Source: Saccopteryx bilineata
Lineage: Eukaryota > Chordata > Mammalia > Chiroptera > Emballonuridae
DNA: 64,000 bases
Assembly (NCBI RefSeq): GCF_036850765.1
Contig: NC_089498.1
Span: 55,975,795 to 56,039,794 of the forward strand
Direction: 5' to 3'
The notes below the pieces were generated by a model. That model was not told where the DNA came from and did no database searches. It saw only the letters and a program-made list of their open reading frames with translations. Below are positions 1-11,335 of the stretch, piece after piece; the first letter of the stretch is position 1; the number at the start of each line of letters is the position of its first letter. Made by a program: the position numbers and the translations under genes.

Positions 1-2794
1 ATGTGGCAACAGCAGAGTGAATTTTGTGAGAATGTCCACCTCTATTCCTTACTTGAAGAAAGGTATACTGAAGTATTATTTATTTATTTTTCTGTAATGC
101 TATATTGTGTTATTGGAGTGGGAAAGAAACTTCTTTCCTCCCTGGCTGGGAGAGGGCAGCTTATCCTCAGGACCTTTACCCTCTTTGTCTTCCTGCAAGA
201 CATCCAGGGTTCCACTTTCCAAGGTTCTAACTTCCCAACCTTTTTCCAGTACAGGAATTTGGCTCATGCTTCTTGGAAATTTGGTTGGGCTTCAGGGGAA
301 ATGTATGAGGGCACATGCGTGCACTGTGTGTCTGCTCATCAGTTGACACGATGAGAGCAAAGGAGTTTCAGTGATCCTCTGACCCGCAGTTAGTGGCATG
401 AACCTGCAACTCCAGTTTAGAAAAAATAAGGGCAGAACGAGGGCGTTAGTGAATTGGGAAATGTTGTGAGTACATATACAAAATCTAGGAAGGTTTCTTT
501 CTCTTCGGGTTGCTCCTGTAGTGCTGGTTGTGAGAAAGTCTGGGACAAAGGTGCTGTCTTATGTGTCTTTTTTCCACAAATCTTTACTTGACAATCTTTG
601 AGAGGTTAGTTATCTGCGTTTCACAAATGAGAAGGAGCCTTAGAGACTAAGTGCTCCTTCTACGTAAAAGTTGTGGATCTCAGCCACCATGTGAAGTCAG
701 GGGCTTTGCCCCGGGGTTACACAAACAGGAACAGTGGATGCCACTTTCTCATTAATATTAGCCGCAGGCAACTTTGATGGGGGTCATTTTTAACAAGGTA
801 AAATGAAGTACATGAAGTGCAAAGGAATGTTCTTTAGTTGTTTTCCTTAAAGTATCCATAGGGCAGTTCAAGGCACACAATCCCACTTCCAGAATCCCCC
901 CAGCCCATGGGCCATTCTTGAGACCCTAGCCAGCCCTGGACACTCAGGGCTAAGAGCCCACTGAGGAGGCAGACCCAGATGCAGAACAGAAGGTCTGGTG
1001 CCCAGAACTGGAGGAGAAAAGCTCCTGACAAAGAGGCTTGGAGGAAGTGAGGCAGAGAGAAGGAAGAGGCCTAAGGATTTCTCCATAGGTGGAAGTTATT
1101 CAGCCTTCTTTTAAGATTTTGTTAAAGGATATTGATTATATAGCAAAATTACTGGCTTACAAAATATACTTCTATGTTCTACTTTTCATATTAAAATGGA
1201 AGATTTTAATTAGCGGGTACCTTAATTATCACAATGAAAAATTAAAGCTACCTAAATGTCCTAAAGCCAACATAATAAAAATTACCATATTTTAGAAAAA
1301 GAACCAAAGGAAATCTATAAACATATGTTTCTAGAACAAATAAATTTAAGTATTCATCAATTTAACAGTGTTGTACATCATTTTAATAAATGAATGAATA
1401 TATCAATGAAAAAATTAGTTTATAAACTTAGAAAAATAAGGCATAACAGTCCACCAACATACCTTTCACAAATATCTGATATATCTATCTGTTTATTTGT
1501 CTGTCCCTGTATATTCTACTTGCTGACTTCAAATTTGGATTGTGATTTTTTTAAAATAGAGAATCAAAAGTCTAACATAGTATTCACTGTGGACTTTGTG
1601 ATTTACACTTCCAAATCATGACCCTGGTATGACTTACAATATCTGTTTATGTTCCTTTCCTGATAAATACATGTTGTGAATTATGAGACCACCATAGTCA
1701 TGTTATAGATTACATTTTTATTCCTACCTTCATCCCTCTTAGTTGATTTATTTTTGGACTCCTATGGAACCCTTGGCCTTACCCCTTACTGTTTTCTAAA
1801 ACCTGTTTCTTATATTCAGTCTGTTCTTCCTGTTAGTTGGTTTTTATTTCTGGCCAAAGTATATATTGAATATAATATATTAAACATCATAACAAATTTG
1901 TGTTCTTATGTCTATATTTTTTAGCATTCTTCAATTTTTTAGGATGTTTTTTCTAATAACAAGTGAATTATCTGGTTCATAAAACTGCTGTATTATTTTG
2001 GTCTTTGCCTGGTAGCATGAGGATTGAACTATAGAAGCTATATTTATCTCCCTAGTGAATTACTCACTGCTCAGAGCAGCTGAGAGTCTAAGTACAAGAG
2101 AAACATAAGTCTACCCCTCATCTCTTTATCTCTGTATCTCTTTACTCTTTTTTCTTTCCCTGTCCATCCCTCAGCCCCTACCTCTCTCCTGAAAATGCTC
2201 TAATTGTACTTAATAAAGAAGAAAATATATTGTAATTTATTTTTCCTCTATGACACCTATAAATATTTTAACCAGTTTTTTTTTTCCATTATCCTAACTA
2301 GTTCTCTTGACATTCTGGAAATAGAGTCCTTGGACCTATTTCTTAAAACAAACCTTTAATGAACATAAGAGTACTAGACACAGGTACTAAATACATGAAG
2401 GTAGGAACAGTGTCTATTACTATTCTTTTTTAGAAAGTGATAGGACATTTTTGTGATCTCTTCACATCAAGAACTTACTTTTCCCTATAGACAACATCTG
2501 TAAAAAGTCACTTTCCTTGCTTCCCTGACTGTCTAAGAGTAAGATCTTCGGCATGCACAGGTGCTTGCTTCAATGTGTTCATTCCCTGATGACAACGTAC
2601 TAACAATCTAGAGTTCCAGACCAAGTATAAGAAAATCATTATTTAAAAGGTAAAAAAAAATTAAAGGCAAAGAAAAATTTAAACATATGTGTGACAAAGC
2701 ACATAGAAACATATTCACTAAATTTGGTAAATAATATGTAGTCATTTACTTTGTACTCTATAAACTCTTGCTAAATAATAACTTACTTAGCACA
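1..2794. other. No gene seen; single-copy AT-rich DNA
   Basis: I see no exon, RNA gene or well-supported repeat here. Reading frames are short, overlap on both strands and match no protein I know. Around 610-720 there is a faint resemblance to a reverse-strand MIR (a phrase like 'tttcacaaatgagaa'), too weak to call. The stretch 1100-2000 is especially AT-rich. Confidence 0.6.
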
Positions 2795-2945
2795 TATTAT
2801 ATTATACAAATGTATTTAATCCTTTTAAAAAGGCTACCTCACATATGAGCAAATTAAACAGGAAGAAATTAAGCAATTCGCCCAAGCTACATAAGTATTA
2901 GGGTTAATGTTCAAACTCATGCAGTCCCGCTCCAAAATAACACCA
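2795..2945 (-). repeat. MIR SINE, reverse orientation
   Basis: An ancient tRNA-derived mammalian SINE. Read on the plus strand it shows the reverse-complement MIR layout: 'aggctacctcac', then a 'gaggaaact'-like block (agcaaattaaacaggaag), 'cgcccaagctac', and 'gttcaaactcatgcagtc'. It is heavily diverged, as expected for a pre-placental repeat. No target duplication is visible. Confidence 0.7.
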
Positions 2946-3182
2946 TTAAATACTAGCTATCTACAAAAGTATACATTTTTACTGTTTAAAAATTGGGTAT
3001 GTGGCTTTGGTTTCCTGAAGGGCTGGTTCAATGTGCATCAGTACCAACTTGAGTTTCTTACAGAAAACAAAGGGCAATCATCAGCAGAAAACGCTGATCT
3101 AAATTTGAATTCCGTGTTGTATAAGCACAAATTTCCCATATTCTTTCTATCAGATAAGGCAGTCATTCTGAAAGTGCTATAG

Positions 3183-3421
3183 GGAGCAAAGATGGCCCGG
3201 GCCCTGGGGATGGCTCCTTGGCCTCTGCCCCAGGCGCTGGAGTGGCTCTGGTCGCGACAGAGCAACGCCCCGGAGGGGCAGAGCATCACCCCCTGGTGGG
3301 CAGAGCATCGCCCCTGGTGGGCATGCCAGGTGGATCCCGGTCCGGCACATGCGGGAGTCTGTCTGACTGTCTCTCCCCAATTCCAGCTTCAGAAAAATAC
3401 AGAAAAAAAAAAAGAAAGAAA
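3183..3421 (+). repeat. Family B tRNA-derived SINE, 5'-truncated
   Basis: The 3' two thirds of a family B SINE, starting at 'ggagcaaagatggcccgg', through 'ggtggatcccggtccgg', to the terminal 'cagaaaaatac' and an A/GAAA tail. The tRNA head with its A and B boxes is absent. The 13-bp direct repeat gaaagtgctatag sits at 3170-3182 and 3422-3434. The truncated copy is therefore a complete retrotransposition event, not a later deletion. Confidence 0.9.
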
Positions 3422-3434
3422 GAAAGTGCTATAG

Positions 3435-3875
3435 GTGTTAGAAAACAAAGAACAATAAAGCAATAGTCAACTAAGGATAAAGCACCATAAATGTAGGCTC
3501 AGGAACCAATGAAAGCCAATAACTTACTGTCATATGAGAAGGGTAAAAAAAAGTGAGAGACTGTCAGGCTGGTGCAAACTTTTAGAGAAAAAAACAACTA
3601 TAATCAGAGCTTGAATTCACAAGAGAAAAAAAATAAATGCAGGTCTATTACCCTCAATTTATAAACTTCTCATGAAAAGACAGTTATGTTAGAGACAAGA
3701 AGAATTATAGACAGTGACTGGTGTTAGAGTCATTCAAAGAATATTCAATGGCCAATGATAGATAAAAATAACAAAAAGAGATCTAAACAAACTGATTTTA
3801 GGCCACAGTTTTAAGAGTTTAGGAACTTTTTGGTCTACAAACTAGATGATTAATGATAAAGGAGATAAGTAGAAT
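3435..3875. other. No gene seen
   Basis: AT-rich sequence with A-runs. I recognise nothing in it. Confidence 0.5.
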
Positions 3876-4050
3876 AATAGTCCCCAAAGATGCCCATATC
3901 CTAATCTCTGAAACCTGCAAGTATGTTATGTTACATTCAAGAAAAGGAGCAGGGGGTAATTAAGGGCTGCTAATCAGATGACCTTAAAAGAGAGAAAGTA
4001 TCCTGGATTGCCTTGGTGGGCTCAACATGATCTCAGGGGTCCTAAAAAAA
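3876..4050 (+). repeat. Ancient LTR-like repeat fragment (MaLR type suspected)
   Basis: The phrases 'tagaataatagtccccaaag', 'atgcccatatcctaatctc' and 'tatcctggattgcc', followed by 'gggctcaacatgatc', match a widespread mammalian LTR repeat read in the sense direction. I think it belongs to the MaLR/MLT group, from memory only. It is a partial copy, and no paired LTR or internal coding region is visible. Confidence 0.45.
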
Positions 4051-4187
4051 GGAAAAATAATACAGAGAAAAAATTAGAGTAAAGCCATGGGTAAAGGATT
4101 TAACTGACCACTGCTGACTTTACAGAGCAAGAAACCACAATTTAAGAAATTCATATTAAATAAGATAATATATTGAATATGCCAATG

Positions 4188-4222
4188 TCACCCCAATAAC
4201 TTTAATAAAAAATACAAAATAT
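4188..4222 (+). repeat. Short L1-like 3' tail
   Basis: The phrase 'ccaatgtcaccccaataa' followed by an A-rich run matches the final bases of the L1 3' ends seen elsewhere in this window. It is only about 35 bp long, so it is a tentative call. Confidence 0.35.
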
Positions 4223-4379
4223 GCACTGTCCTTGGACTAATAAATGATTTAGTAAGGACAGAAAACTTGAATATATAGTATAAAACTCAATGGTATTTTT
4301 ATATACTAGCAACAATCAATTTGAAAATGGAAATTAAATAAAATGCAGGCTCACTCAGCATGATCTCCCTGTCTTGAAG

Positions 4380-4525
4380 TGAATTGGTTTAGAACTTTAA
4401 TTACATCTGTAAAATCTCTTTATAGTGACACCTAGATCAGGGTTGGGTTTCATATCTTGGCAAAGCTGTATGCACACTTGGGGGCAGGGATCCTGAGACC
4501 TATCTTAGAATTCTGTTTACCACAA
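4380..4525 (-). repeat. Ancient LTR-like fragment, opposite orientation
   Basis: 'tttaattacatctgtaaaatc' and a downstream 'attctgtttaccaca' are the reverse-strand phrases of the same repeat type as at 3876-4050. The two lie in inverted orientation about 330 bp apart. They may be pieces of one rearranged element or two independent fragments. Confidence 0.4.
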
Positions 4526-4791
4526 GTATTTATACATTCAACAATGTATGTACATCCAAAAACAAGCTGAGTAAAAGAAGCTTGTCAAATTAAGAGTCCA
4601 TATACTGAATGACTTCACTTATATATAATTCTAGGAAAAACAAGAATAATCCATACTGACAGGAAGTATTTCAGTGGATATTGTATTCCTGGGGTTGGAA
4701 GGTATTGATTGTAAATGGTCATAAAGGCATTTGTGGGATTATAAAACTTTACTATATGTTGATTGTAATGTTGCTTAGACAGGCATATATA

Positions 4792-5389
4792 AGGTCTACC
4801 GGAAAGTTCTGTTCGTTTCTATCACTACAAGTTTCGACACGTAAGCACATGTTTATTTGGCGCATGTGTGCCTCTCTATTTTTATCACTTAATGTATACA
4901 AACTGACATAGCAAACTAAAACAAAGTTGATTCACATTAGTCTTATGTGTGAAGCGATAGTGTACCCATAGCTACTGATAAAGTTCATTTACGCCACTGT
5001 ATTGTATACGAATTTCAACAAGGAAGAAATGCTACAGAAGCATGTAGAAATTTATTGAAAGTGTTTGGTGAAGGTACAGTTTCTGATAGGACATTCAGAA
5101 GATGGTTCAAAAAATTCGAAACAGGTGATTTCGACCTTTCTAATAAGCCACGTTCTGGGTGACCATCTTTGATCATGATGATGTTGTTAAGACCATGTTG
5201 GAGCAAGATCCTTTTCTGACAACATAGAAGATCGCAGAAAAGCTTAATTCAGCTCAGCAAACCATTTCGGACCATATTTGGAAGATAGGATTGGTGTGGA
5301 AATATATTATTTAATAAAGTTTATTGACAGTAAGAAAAATTTGTTATTTTGTTTTATTCCAAAAACGGACAGAACTTTCCGGTAGACCT
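4792..5389 (+). mobile_element. Internally deleted mariner transposon
   Basis: A 598-bp element. Its ends are near-perfect inverted repeats beginning AGGTCTACCGGAAAGTTCTGT and matching for at least 25 bp. It is flanked by the TA target duplication (4790-4791 and 5390-5391), as the Tc1/mariner superfamily requires. A full mariner is about 1.3 kb. The interior here holds only the N-terminal half of the transposase gene, so the copy cannot move itself. It sits inside an old L1 3' end. Young-looking termini and only a few coding lesions suggest fairly recent activity. Confidence 0.93.
4986..5314 (+). pseudogene. Mariner transposase, N-terminal DNA-binding part only
   Basis: The frame from 4986 encodes the paired helix-turn-helix region of mariner transposases: an HCIVYEFQQG-like opening, then VSDRTFRRWFKKF and FDLSNKPRSG. 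A TGA at 5160-5162 breaks the frame. A net 1-bp deletion near 5171-5177 shifts it, and a TAG lies at 5225-5227. The frame ends around QQTISDHIWKIGLVWKY, at the linker. The DD34D catalytic domain that should follow is absent because of the internal deletion. In intact relatives this part binds the terminal inverted repeats. The copy is dead as a gene. Confidence 0.88.
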
Positions 5390-5492
5390 TATACATTCAT
5401 CAAAAGTCTTGACCTCTTTAAATGAGTGCATTTTATGATATGTAAATTATTAACCCAGCTGATTTTTTTAAGTTAATACAAATAACATTTAT

Positions 5493-5820
5493 TTATTTAT
5501 TTTTAATTTTAATTTTTTTTGTGGCAGAGACAGAGAGCACTAGAGAGAGGGACAAATAGGGACAGACAGACAGGAAGGGAGAGAGATGAGAAACATCAGT
5601 TCTTCTTTGTGGTTCCTTAGTTGTTCATTAATTGCTTTCTCATATGTGCCTTGACTGGGGGGCTACAGCAGACCAAGTGACCCCTTGCTCGAGCCAGTGA
5701 CCTTGGGCTCTAGCTGGTGAGCCTTGCTCAAACCAGATAAACCCGCGCTCGGGGTCTCGAACCTGGGTTCTTTGTGTCCCAGTCCGATGCTCTATCCACT
5801 GCGCCACCGCCTGGCCAGGC
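5493..5820 (-). repeat. Family A tRNA-derived SINE, reverse orientation
   Basis: Reads in reverse: T-rich tail (the A tail), 'agagacagagagcac', 'ttgttcattaattgctttc', 'catatgtgccttgac', then the tRNA-like head with B-box complement 'tctcgaacctgg' and 'tatccactgcgccaccg', ending at 'ctggccaggc'. It is essentially full length. A short direct repeat, aataac, flanks it. Confidence 0.92.
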
Positions 5821-5825
5821 ATGAA

Positions 5826-6080
5826 TAACTTTTAAATCATATAATTTCAATCATATGGGAATATAAAAAAAGAAAATAAAACAAAAACAAACTCATAGAT
5901 GCAATCAACAGATTGATATTTACCAGAGGGGAAGGGGTGGAGAAAGGCAAAATGGGTTAAGGGAGAATTTGTATGTGATGGATGGGAACTAGACCTTTGG
6001 TGGTGAAAACTCCATAGTATATATAGATGTAGAATTATAAGGTTGTAGATAAAATGGTTCTCTTAATAGGTAATGAGGTA
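5826..6080 (+). repeat. L1 3' UTR fragment
   Basis: An A-rich lead, 'aaactcatagatgcaatc', then 'ccagaggggaaggggtgg', the G-rich purine block of laurasiatherian L1 3' UTRs, and 'gatgtagaattataaggttg'. The same type of sequence recurs at 61291-61625. It has decayed, and no polyA is visible. Confidence 0.55.
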
Positions 6081-8165
6081 GGAAATAATAATTCATTGTC
6101 TTATTTACATTTCTTGCAAGTAAGTACTTCTGGACAGGAATTCCAGGCCAGTCTTAGACTATATAACTCTATTTACCAACTATGAAATATCTGAGAGTCC
6201 TTCTTTAATATTCCTTTGTGGAATTTTGGGAAGATTCAGAAGAGATCTGAAAGTCTTTGGATTTTGAAGCAAGTGAATTTCCAAAAAATTCAAACATGCA
6301 CTGATAAAATTCCATATTACCACTGTATAATTTGATAAATTGTTTATATTTTATTTTATTGAATTTAATAAATCTATATTTTGAATTTTAATTTCAAGGA
6401 AGGCAAAGAAATATTCAAGCTGTGACTATCTCAAATAAAACACTCATTATTTGTGGTTAATATGAATAAATGAAAACTAAAACACAACATATTTTGATGA
6501 AATAAATCATTAATAAATCAAATTTATTCAAATCAACTATTTTTTGTAACTAAAAATAATAATAATAATGTCTTTTTTGTTATCTTTTCTTTGCTTGGTC
6601 CATTTTTTTTACCCTGGTTTTATCTACTTGAACAAGCTGCCTACAAAAATGTTATTCTAACCTTTACAAGTAGAAATATTTTTTGTGATATTATGTTAAA
6701 AGATAAATGGCATTAAAATTTAGAAAAGATTAGACTTGGAATTCTGTATTCAGTATGGTAATTCTGTACACAAACTGTAGATCAAAGACATTTGTAAAGG
6801 ATTCTTGCTCACAGACATGATAAACAAATATCATAAAAATTGCCTTAGGAAATTTTAACATGTACCATTATGGTAAAGCTCAATTTTGTGAAAGAATTAC
6901 ATTCTGCACATTTAAGTAAAACAAATGTATGTGTTTAGTAAAATCAATGTTGTATGTATAAAATATAGATACTTGGTAATGATTATATATTACAAGCTTG
7001 AATTTATAAGCATTTGCTTTTAATAAAATTTCACTTTTCTAAATCCAAATAACCATAGATTTTAAAAAATATATGTTAAATTTAGATACTTAAAGAACCA
7101 TATTTAATAATTATGTAATGATTAAAATGAAAAGTGCTTTTTTTGAGCTGTAGTGTGTTTTAGTTATACCCTTTTATGTCTATTATCTTAAATCTTTAAA
7201 ATATTGCTGATTAACTTTATTGAAAGCACTTAACAAATTTCCTCTGATTTTATGTTGAATAATTAATGTGTCAATATTAGAATTAGATTATCAATTTTTA
7301 TGTAATCAAAATGATATATTTATCCACTTAATGAACAAGGAGAGTATATGAAAAGGAAAACTTTTCTATCTTCTTGCCAAAGAACTACATTTTATACCTT
7401 AGAGGGAAACATTTCAATCTCTATGCTAATTTTATTCTACAAACAAAAAGAATGTAAGCATGGGTGTTCTAGTTCACTGTCTTTAACAGAGTTTGAGCTG
7501 AGATGGACACTTATTTACAAAAGAAGTCTATTTCTAATTCTTACCCAAATCACTTCTAAGAAAGATGATTTTTAAAAATAATCTTAGCACTCTTATATAT
7601 GAGAAAGGTATTTTAGCTTGTGAAGAATGAATATAGCTTCTATTCTGGTAAGATTTTTAAAAAGATGAAAATCAGTATCATCCTTACAGGAAAAATGTTC
7701 TCTGTTCTATTTGAAGAACAGTCACAAATCATTGTAAAGTTATCGCTGTCAGTGGTGAATTCTCCACTGTCCTCAGCTTTTCACTTTATAAGATTTGAAG
7801 TATCAGTGAGATAACTTCAATCAGAATAAAAATGTGAGCATCTCAAACTGGAGAAAGAGCAAATGACACCATAGCACACTGATAATTTTCATTTGGTAGC
7901 AGTAGGCATGATCGATAATTTTTTTTTTAATTGCAGAGTACGAGATGGGAGATTGGGGGTTATTTATAGACAGTGCATAAACAACTCCATATATGCTCAA
8001 TCCTTTCATTTTAGAGCAATAATTTAAGCAAATTACTAAAAACACTTCTAGAAATGAGTGTCTATGTAACATACACTGAGAATGGCTCACTAGCATAAAA
8101 GGAAGATCATTTATCAGAGATGCAGACAAACACTTGTTAGTTCTATGTTCTAGCTTAGGCTACTT
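6081..8165. other. No gene seen; long AT-rich single-copy stretch
   Basis: Very AT-rich. The short frames at 7348-7575 and 7620-7814 match no protein and have no splice or start context I can support. A (AAT)n run lies near 6554-6569. I recognise no repeat. Confidence 0.55.
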
Positions 8166-8482
8166 GCAATTTCTTTCTTTCTTTGTTTATAAGTGAGAGA
8201 TGGGGAGACAGAAAGACAGACTCCTACATGCACTCTGACCAAGATCCACCCAGCAATCCATGTCTGGGGCTGACCCTCGACTAACCCAGCTATCCTCAGT
8301 GCCCAGGCCCAACACTCAAACCAGTCAAACTACTGGCTGCGAGAGGAGAAAAGAAAGAGAAGAGGGAAAAGGAGGGGGACAGAGGCAGATGGCCACTTCT
8401 CATGTGTGTTCTGACCAGGAATCGAACCTGGGATGTCCAAGTGCCACCCTACGCTCTATCCACTGAGCAAGCTGTCTAGGGC
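8166..8482 (-). repeat. Family B SINE, reverse orientation, divergent
   Basis: Reverse-strand family B layout: a T-rich lead, 'gacagactcctacatgcac' (the reverse of the '...gggagtctgtc' terminus), a purine-rich block that is the reverse of the CT tract, 'gaatcgaacctggg' as the B-box complement, and 'tctatccactgagcaagc'. It ends 'ctagggcc'. Confidence 0.85.
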
Positions 8483-8599
8483 CTCTTCACACCTTCTTTA
8501 TTTCCATCTTGCCATACAAAAATTGGAGCTAAAAGCACTTACCATATTGGATGCTTGAGAAGATTATATGAAGTAACAGATTATGAGAGTCAAGCCTAA

Positions 8600-8830
8600 A
8601 GAGATTGCTGCTATGGTAGGACAACCCATAGGTTACAAGTCTGAACATCCATATTCCAATCCTTGCTCAGTTATATGCTAGCAGCATAACTTGTAAATAT
8701 GATTTAAATTCTCTGAACCTCATCAATTCTATCTGAAATATACAGATAATTATATATGTTCTACCTTTCTCATTGCTCTATTTACAAATCAAGTATGATG
8801 AGTAATAAATTTATAAGTAGAAAAAAGGAC
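8600..8830 (+). repeat. MIR SINE
   Basis: Sense MIR architecture: 'ccttgctcagttatatgc', then 'aaattctctgaacctcatc', 'tctatctgaaatatacag', and a decayed 'tctacctttctcattgctc'. It is heavily diverged. Confidence 0.65.
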
Positions 8831-9172
8831 TATTTGGTGATAAAATATTAAGTTTGGCAGGAAACCAGTCCTTAAAGATCTCTTTACCTTCCAGGAAAAC
8901 ACCACCACCACTTTCTGTGGAATAAAATGTGCATAAAAAAAGAAACATACTACATACTTACATTCTGTTATTTACTTTAGAAAAGAGTTTAATTTTTGTG
9001 TTGAGATAAATCATCTTCACTTGTATTAGCTAACTTCATAAAACAGGGACTAGAAGGAAGAGTGCTTATACAATATTTGCCATGAAATGATATATTTTGT
9101 GTTAAAAGTCATTTTATTCCCTTCTACAAAAAGCAATTTTAGTTGCACTAGTATTTTCCATGAGAATTAAAT
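8831..9172. other. No gene seen
   Basis: AT-rich sequence. I recognise nothing in it. Confidence 0.5.
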
Positions 9173-9561
9173 ATTTTTTTTCTTTTTTTTAGCAAGAGGG
9201 ACACAGAAAGAGAGAGGGACAGATAGGGACAGAAAGGCAGGAAGGAAGAGAGATGAGTAGCATCAGTTCTTCATTGTTGCACCATAGTTGTTCACTGATT
9301 GCTTTCTCACATGTTCTTTGACCTGGGGCTCCAGCAGAGTGAGTGCCCCTTGAACTCAAGCCAGTGACCTTGGGCTTCAAGCCAGCAACCATTGGGTCAT
9401 GTCTATGATCCCATGCTCAAGCTGGCAACCCTGTGCTCAAGCTGGTGAGCCCGTGCTCAAACTGGGTGAGCCCCATGCTCAAGCCAATGACCTCAAGGTT
9501 TTGAACCTGGGTCCTCCATGTTCCAGGCCAACTCTCTACGCACTGTACTACTGCCTGATCA
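9173..9561 (-). repeat. Family A SINE, reverse orientation, long form
   Basis: A T-rich start, 'agagagggacagataggg', then 'catcagttcttcattg' and 'catgttctttgacctgg'. The middle section is expanded by repeated 'ctcaagctggcaaccc' modules, and the tRNA head ends at 'ctgcctgatcag'. The repeated modules make it longer than the 330-bp form at 32305. Confidence 0.9.
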
Positions 9562-9893
9562 GATGATAATGAAATAATTCTTAAAAAGATAATCTCAATG
9601 CCTAATAACTTTATCATGTTATTGTGAAACCCCACAGGTTTACTCCTTGGATTTCAAGAAAAATAATACATGCTATTTACCATAGTAACTGCCTTTTATA
9701 ATAAGGTATTTTAATTCATAGATGCTTTTCAACAATTAAGTTATTCTAAATCTAACTCTTTAAACAAGTATGCAAAGAGAAATAATCATTATTTCACAGT
9801 AATACTGGAGAACTTCAGAGGATATATTAGAGTTGGAGAAGTTCTTGAACAGTATGTACATCTTTGATATTCAGTCAAAAGCTAAATACACAA
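9562..9893. other. No gene seen
   Basis: AT-rich flank of the transposon that follows. I recognise nothing in it. Confidence 0.5.
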
Positions 9894-10492
9894 CAGTGTG
9901 TCTGTAAAGTCATGGTGCACTTTTAACTGGTCATAGGAAAGCAACAGAAGATGATAGAAATGTGAAATATGCACCAAATAAAAGGAAAACCCTACCAGTT
10001 TCTGTAGGATGATGTGGTAGCATGTGCACATGCGCAGATGATGACATAACACCGTGTATACAGCGGAGCAGCCCACGGCCATGTCAGTTGAGATGTGGAC
10101 GATACAAGAGGAAAGTTCAGTGTGTTCTGTGGTTCACTAAATTTGAATCTGTGACCAAAGTGCAACGTGAATATCAGCGCATTTATAACGAAGTGCCACC
10201 ACATAGGAATAACATTGCTCGGTGGGATAAGCAGTTGAAGGAAACCTGCAGTTTGGTGGAGAAACCCCATTTTGGTAAGCCATCAGTCAGTGACGAGTCT
10301 GTAAAGGCTATACGGGATACCTACCTAAGGAGCCCTAAAAAATCTGTGCATGAGAGCCACATCGAACTGCACTGAATAGGTATGAAACTGGGAGGGTTTT
10401 CCTTTTATTTGGTGCAGATTTCACATTTCTATCGCCTTTTGTTGCTTTCCTGTGACTGGTCAAAAGTGTACCATGACTTTACGGACACACTG
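9894..10492 (+). mobile_element. Long-TIR Tc1/mariner-superfamily element, internally deleted (copy 1)
   Basis: A 599-bp element beginning CAGTGTGTCTGTAAAGTCAT. Its end is the inverted copy, closing at 10492 before TA (10493-10494). The left-side TA appears as AA, probably mutated. The inverted repeats extend about 110 bp, through the 'aaataaaaggaaaaccct' block on both sides, far longer than the roughly 30-bp mariner norm. Between them lies only a short transposase fragment. A second copy with the same internal structure lies at 30117-30860 in the same orientation. This shows that the deleted form, not the full element, was amplified. Confidence 0.88.
10081..10375 (+). pseudogene. Transposase N-terminal HTH fragment (DUF4817-like), copy 1
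   Basis: From 10109 the frame encodes KVQCVLWFTKFESVTK, then NEVPPHRNNIARWDKQ, KPHFGKPSVSDE and LRSPKKS, ending at the TGA 10373-10375. The pattern (PPHRNNIARW, then GKPSVSDE, then LRSPKKS) is that of the helix-turn-helix region I remember as DUF4817, found in IS630/Tc1/mariner relatives. The likely start, ATG 10081, is out of frame with it. One extra A near 10106-10108, compared with copy 2, causes this. No DDE catalytic domain follows; the right inverted repeat begins at once. It is a remnant, not a host gene. Confidence 0.8.
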
Positions 10493-10819
10493 TATTTTTT
10501 AAAAAAATTATCTGATGCTTATTGATTCATTTTAGGAATGTTTAAAATACACAAAAGGAAATGATGAATCATCCAGTAGATTTATTTATTTATTTATTTT
10601 TTTTTTTTTAGGGTAGGGGAGTTCTCTTTGAAACATGTTGCAAAAAAAAAAGAACATTTAATTATTCAAAAAGGTAGTTAGGTTAAACAAATTTTGCTAA
10701 TTTAGCTGTAAAAGAAAATCAATGTGGTTCATGATCAATTGTTTGTGCTTATTTTTATTAATGTGTATGGGTTTTGTCGCAGGTGGAATCATTCATCAAT
10801 CTGTTCGCCCAACATATTG
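10493..10819. other. No gene seen; T-run
   Basis: Contains an (ATTT)n/T run at about 10580-10609. Otherwise it is AT-rich and unassigned. Confidence 0.5.
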
Positions 10820-11000
10820 AATACCTATTATGCATCAATTTCTAGTCCCTGGGGTATAGAAGGAAAGTAAACAAAGTTACTTCTGTCATGAAGTTACATT
10901 ATAGAAGTGAGGTAAAATAGATAAAATACATATTTATGTTAGGTGGTAATATATACTATAGAAAAATTCAGAGGAGTAAAAGAGGTGGGGGCTGCTAGTT
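10820..11000 (+). repeat. Start of an ancient dispersed mammalian repeat
   Basis: 'attgaatacctattatgc' then 'tccctggggtatagaagg', 'aagttacattatagaag', and 'ggtggtaatatatactatag'. These are decayed forms of a common motif series in old mammalian repeats (an '..attgagcacctactatg..' opening). The same series opens the larger copy at 35350. I do not recall its family name with confidence. Confidence 0.5.
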
Positions 11001-11335
11001 ATAGGAATGGAGGAGGTACAAGTCCAAAATTAAATTACTTTAAACATTGAAGCTGATTTTAAAATATACACCAATCGAAGCCACTATCTAAAGAAAGAAC
11101 ATAAATATTATATTATATAACCCAATTACAAACTCTGAATTTGTCAGTAATTGGTTGTTGAAAAGTCTCAACAAATAATAATTATACTGCTAAGAACAGC
11201 AAAAGTTATTTGTTGAAAATTTATCAAAAATCTATGTACTGCATTAAACATTTCATTTTTGTTATATTTTCAGGTTTATGTTTTCCATTTTAGAGAATGT
11301 GGTGGATTCAATATGGCTTACATGTTACTTGTATC
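11001..11335. other. No gene seen
   Basis: AT-rich sequence. I recognise nothing in it. Confidence 0.5.

Larger units (their letters stand above)
4540..5482 (+). repeat. Old L1 3' end, split by a mariner
   Basis: The left part (4540-4791) has the typical late L1 sequence 'ctggggttggaaggtattg'. The right part (5390-5482) resumes with 'cattcatcaaaagtcttgacc' and 'gtgcattttatgatatg', then 'gtaaattat'. These are the final bases before an old L1 polyA. The mariner at 4792-5389 interrupts a once continuous sequence, so the L1 is the older element. Confidence 0.65.

Noticed and set aside
9417..9635. Short spaced repeats ('ctcaagctggcaaccc' type) that might suggest a CRISPR-like array
   Set aside because: They are degenerate tandem modules within family A SINEs, found in the same position in many copies. 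The organism is a mammal.
10022..10375. A possible host gene of 117 codons
   Set aside because: It lies wholly between the inverted repeats of a transposon and shares its peptide with a second copy at 30261. Its first 20 or so codons are in the wrong frame for the family.
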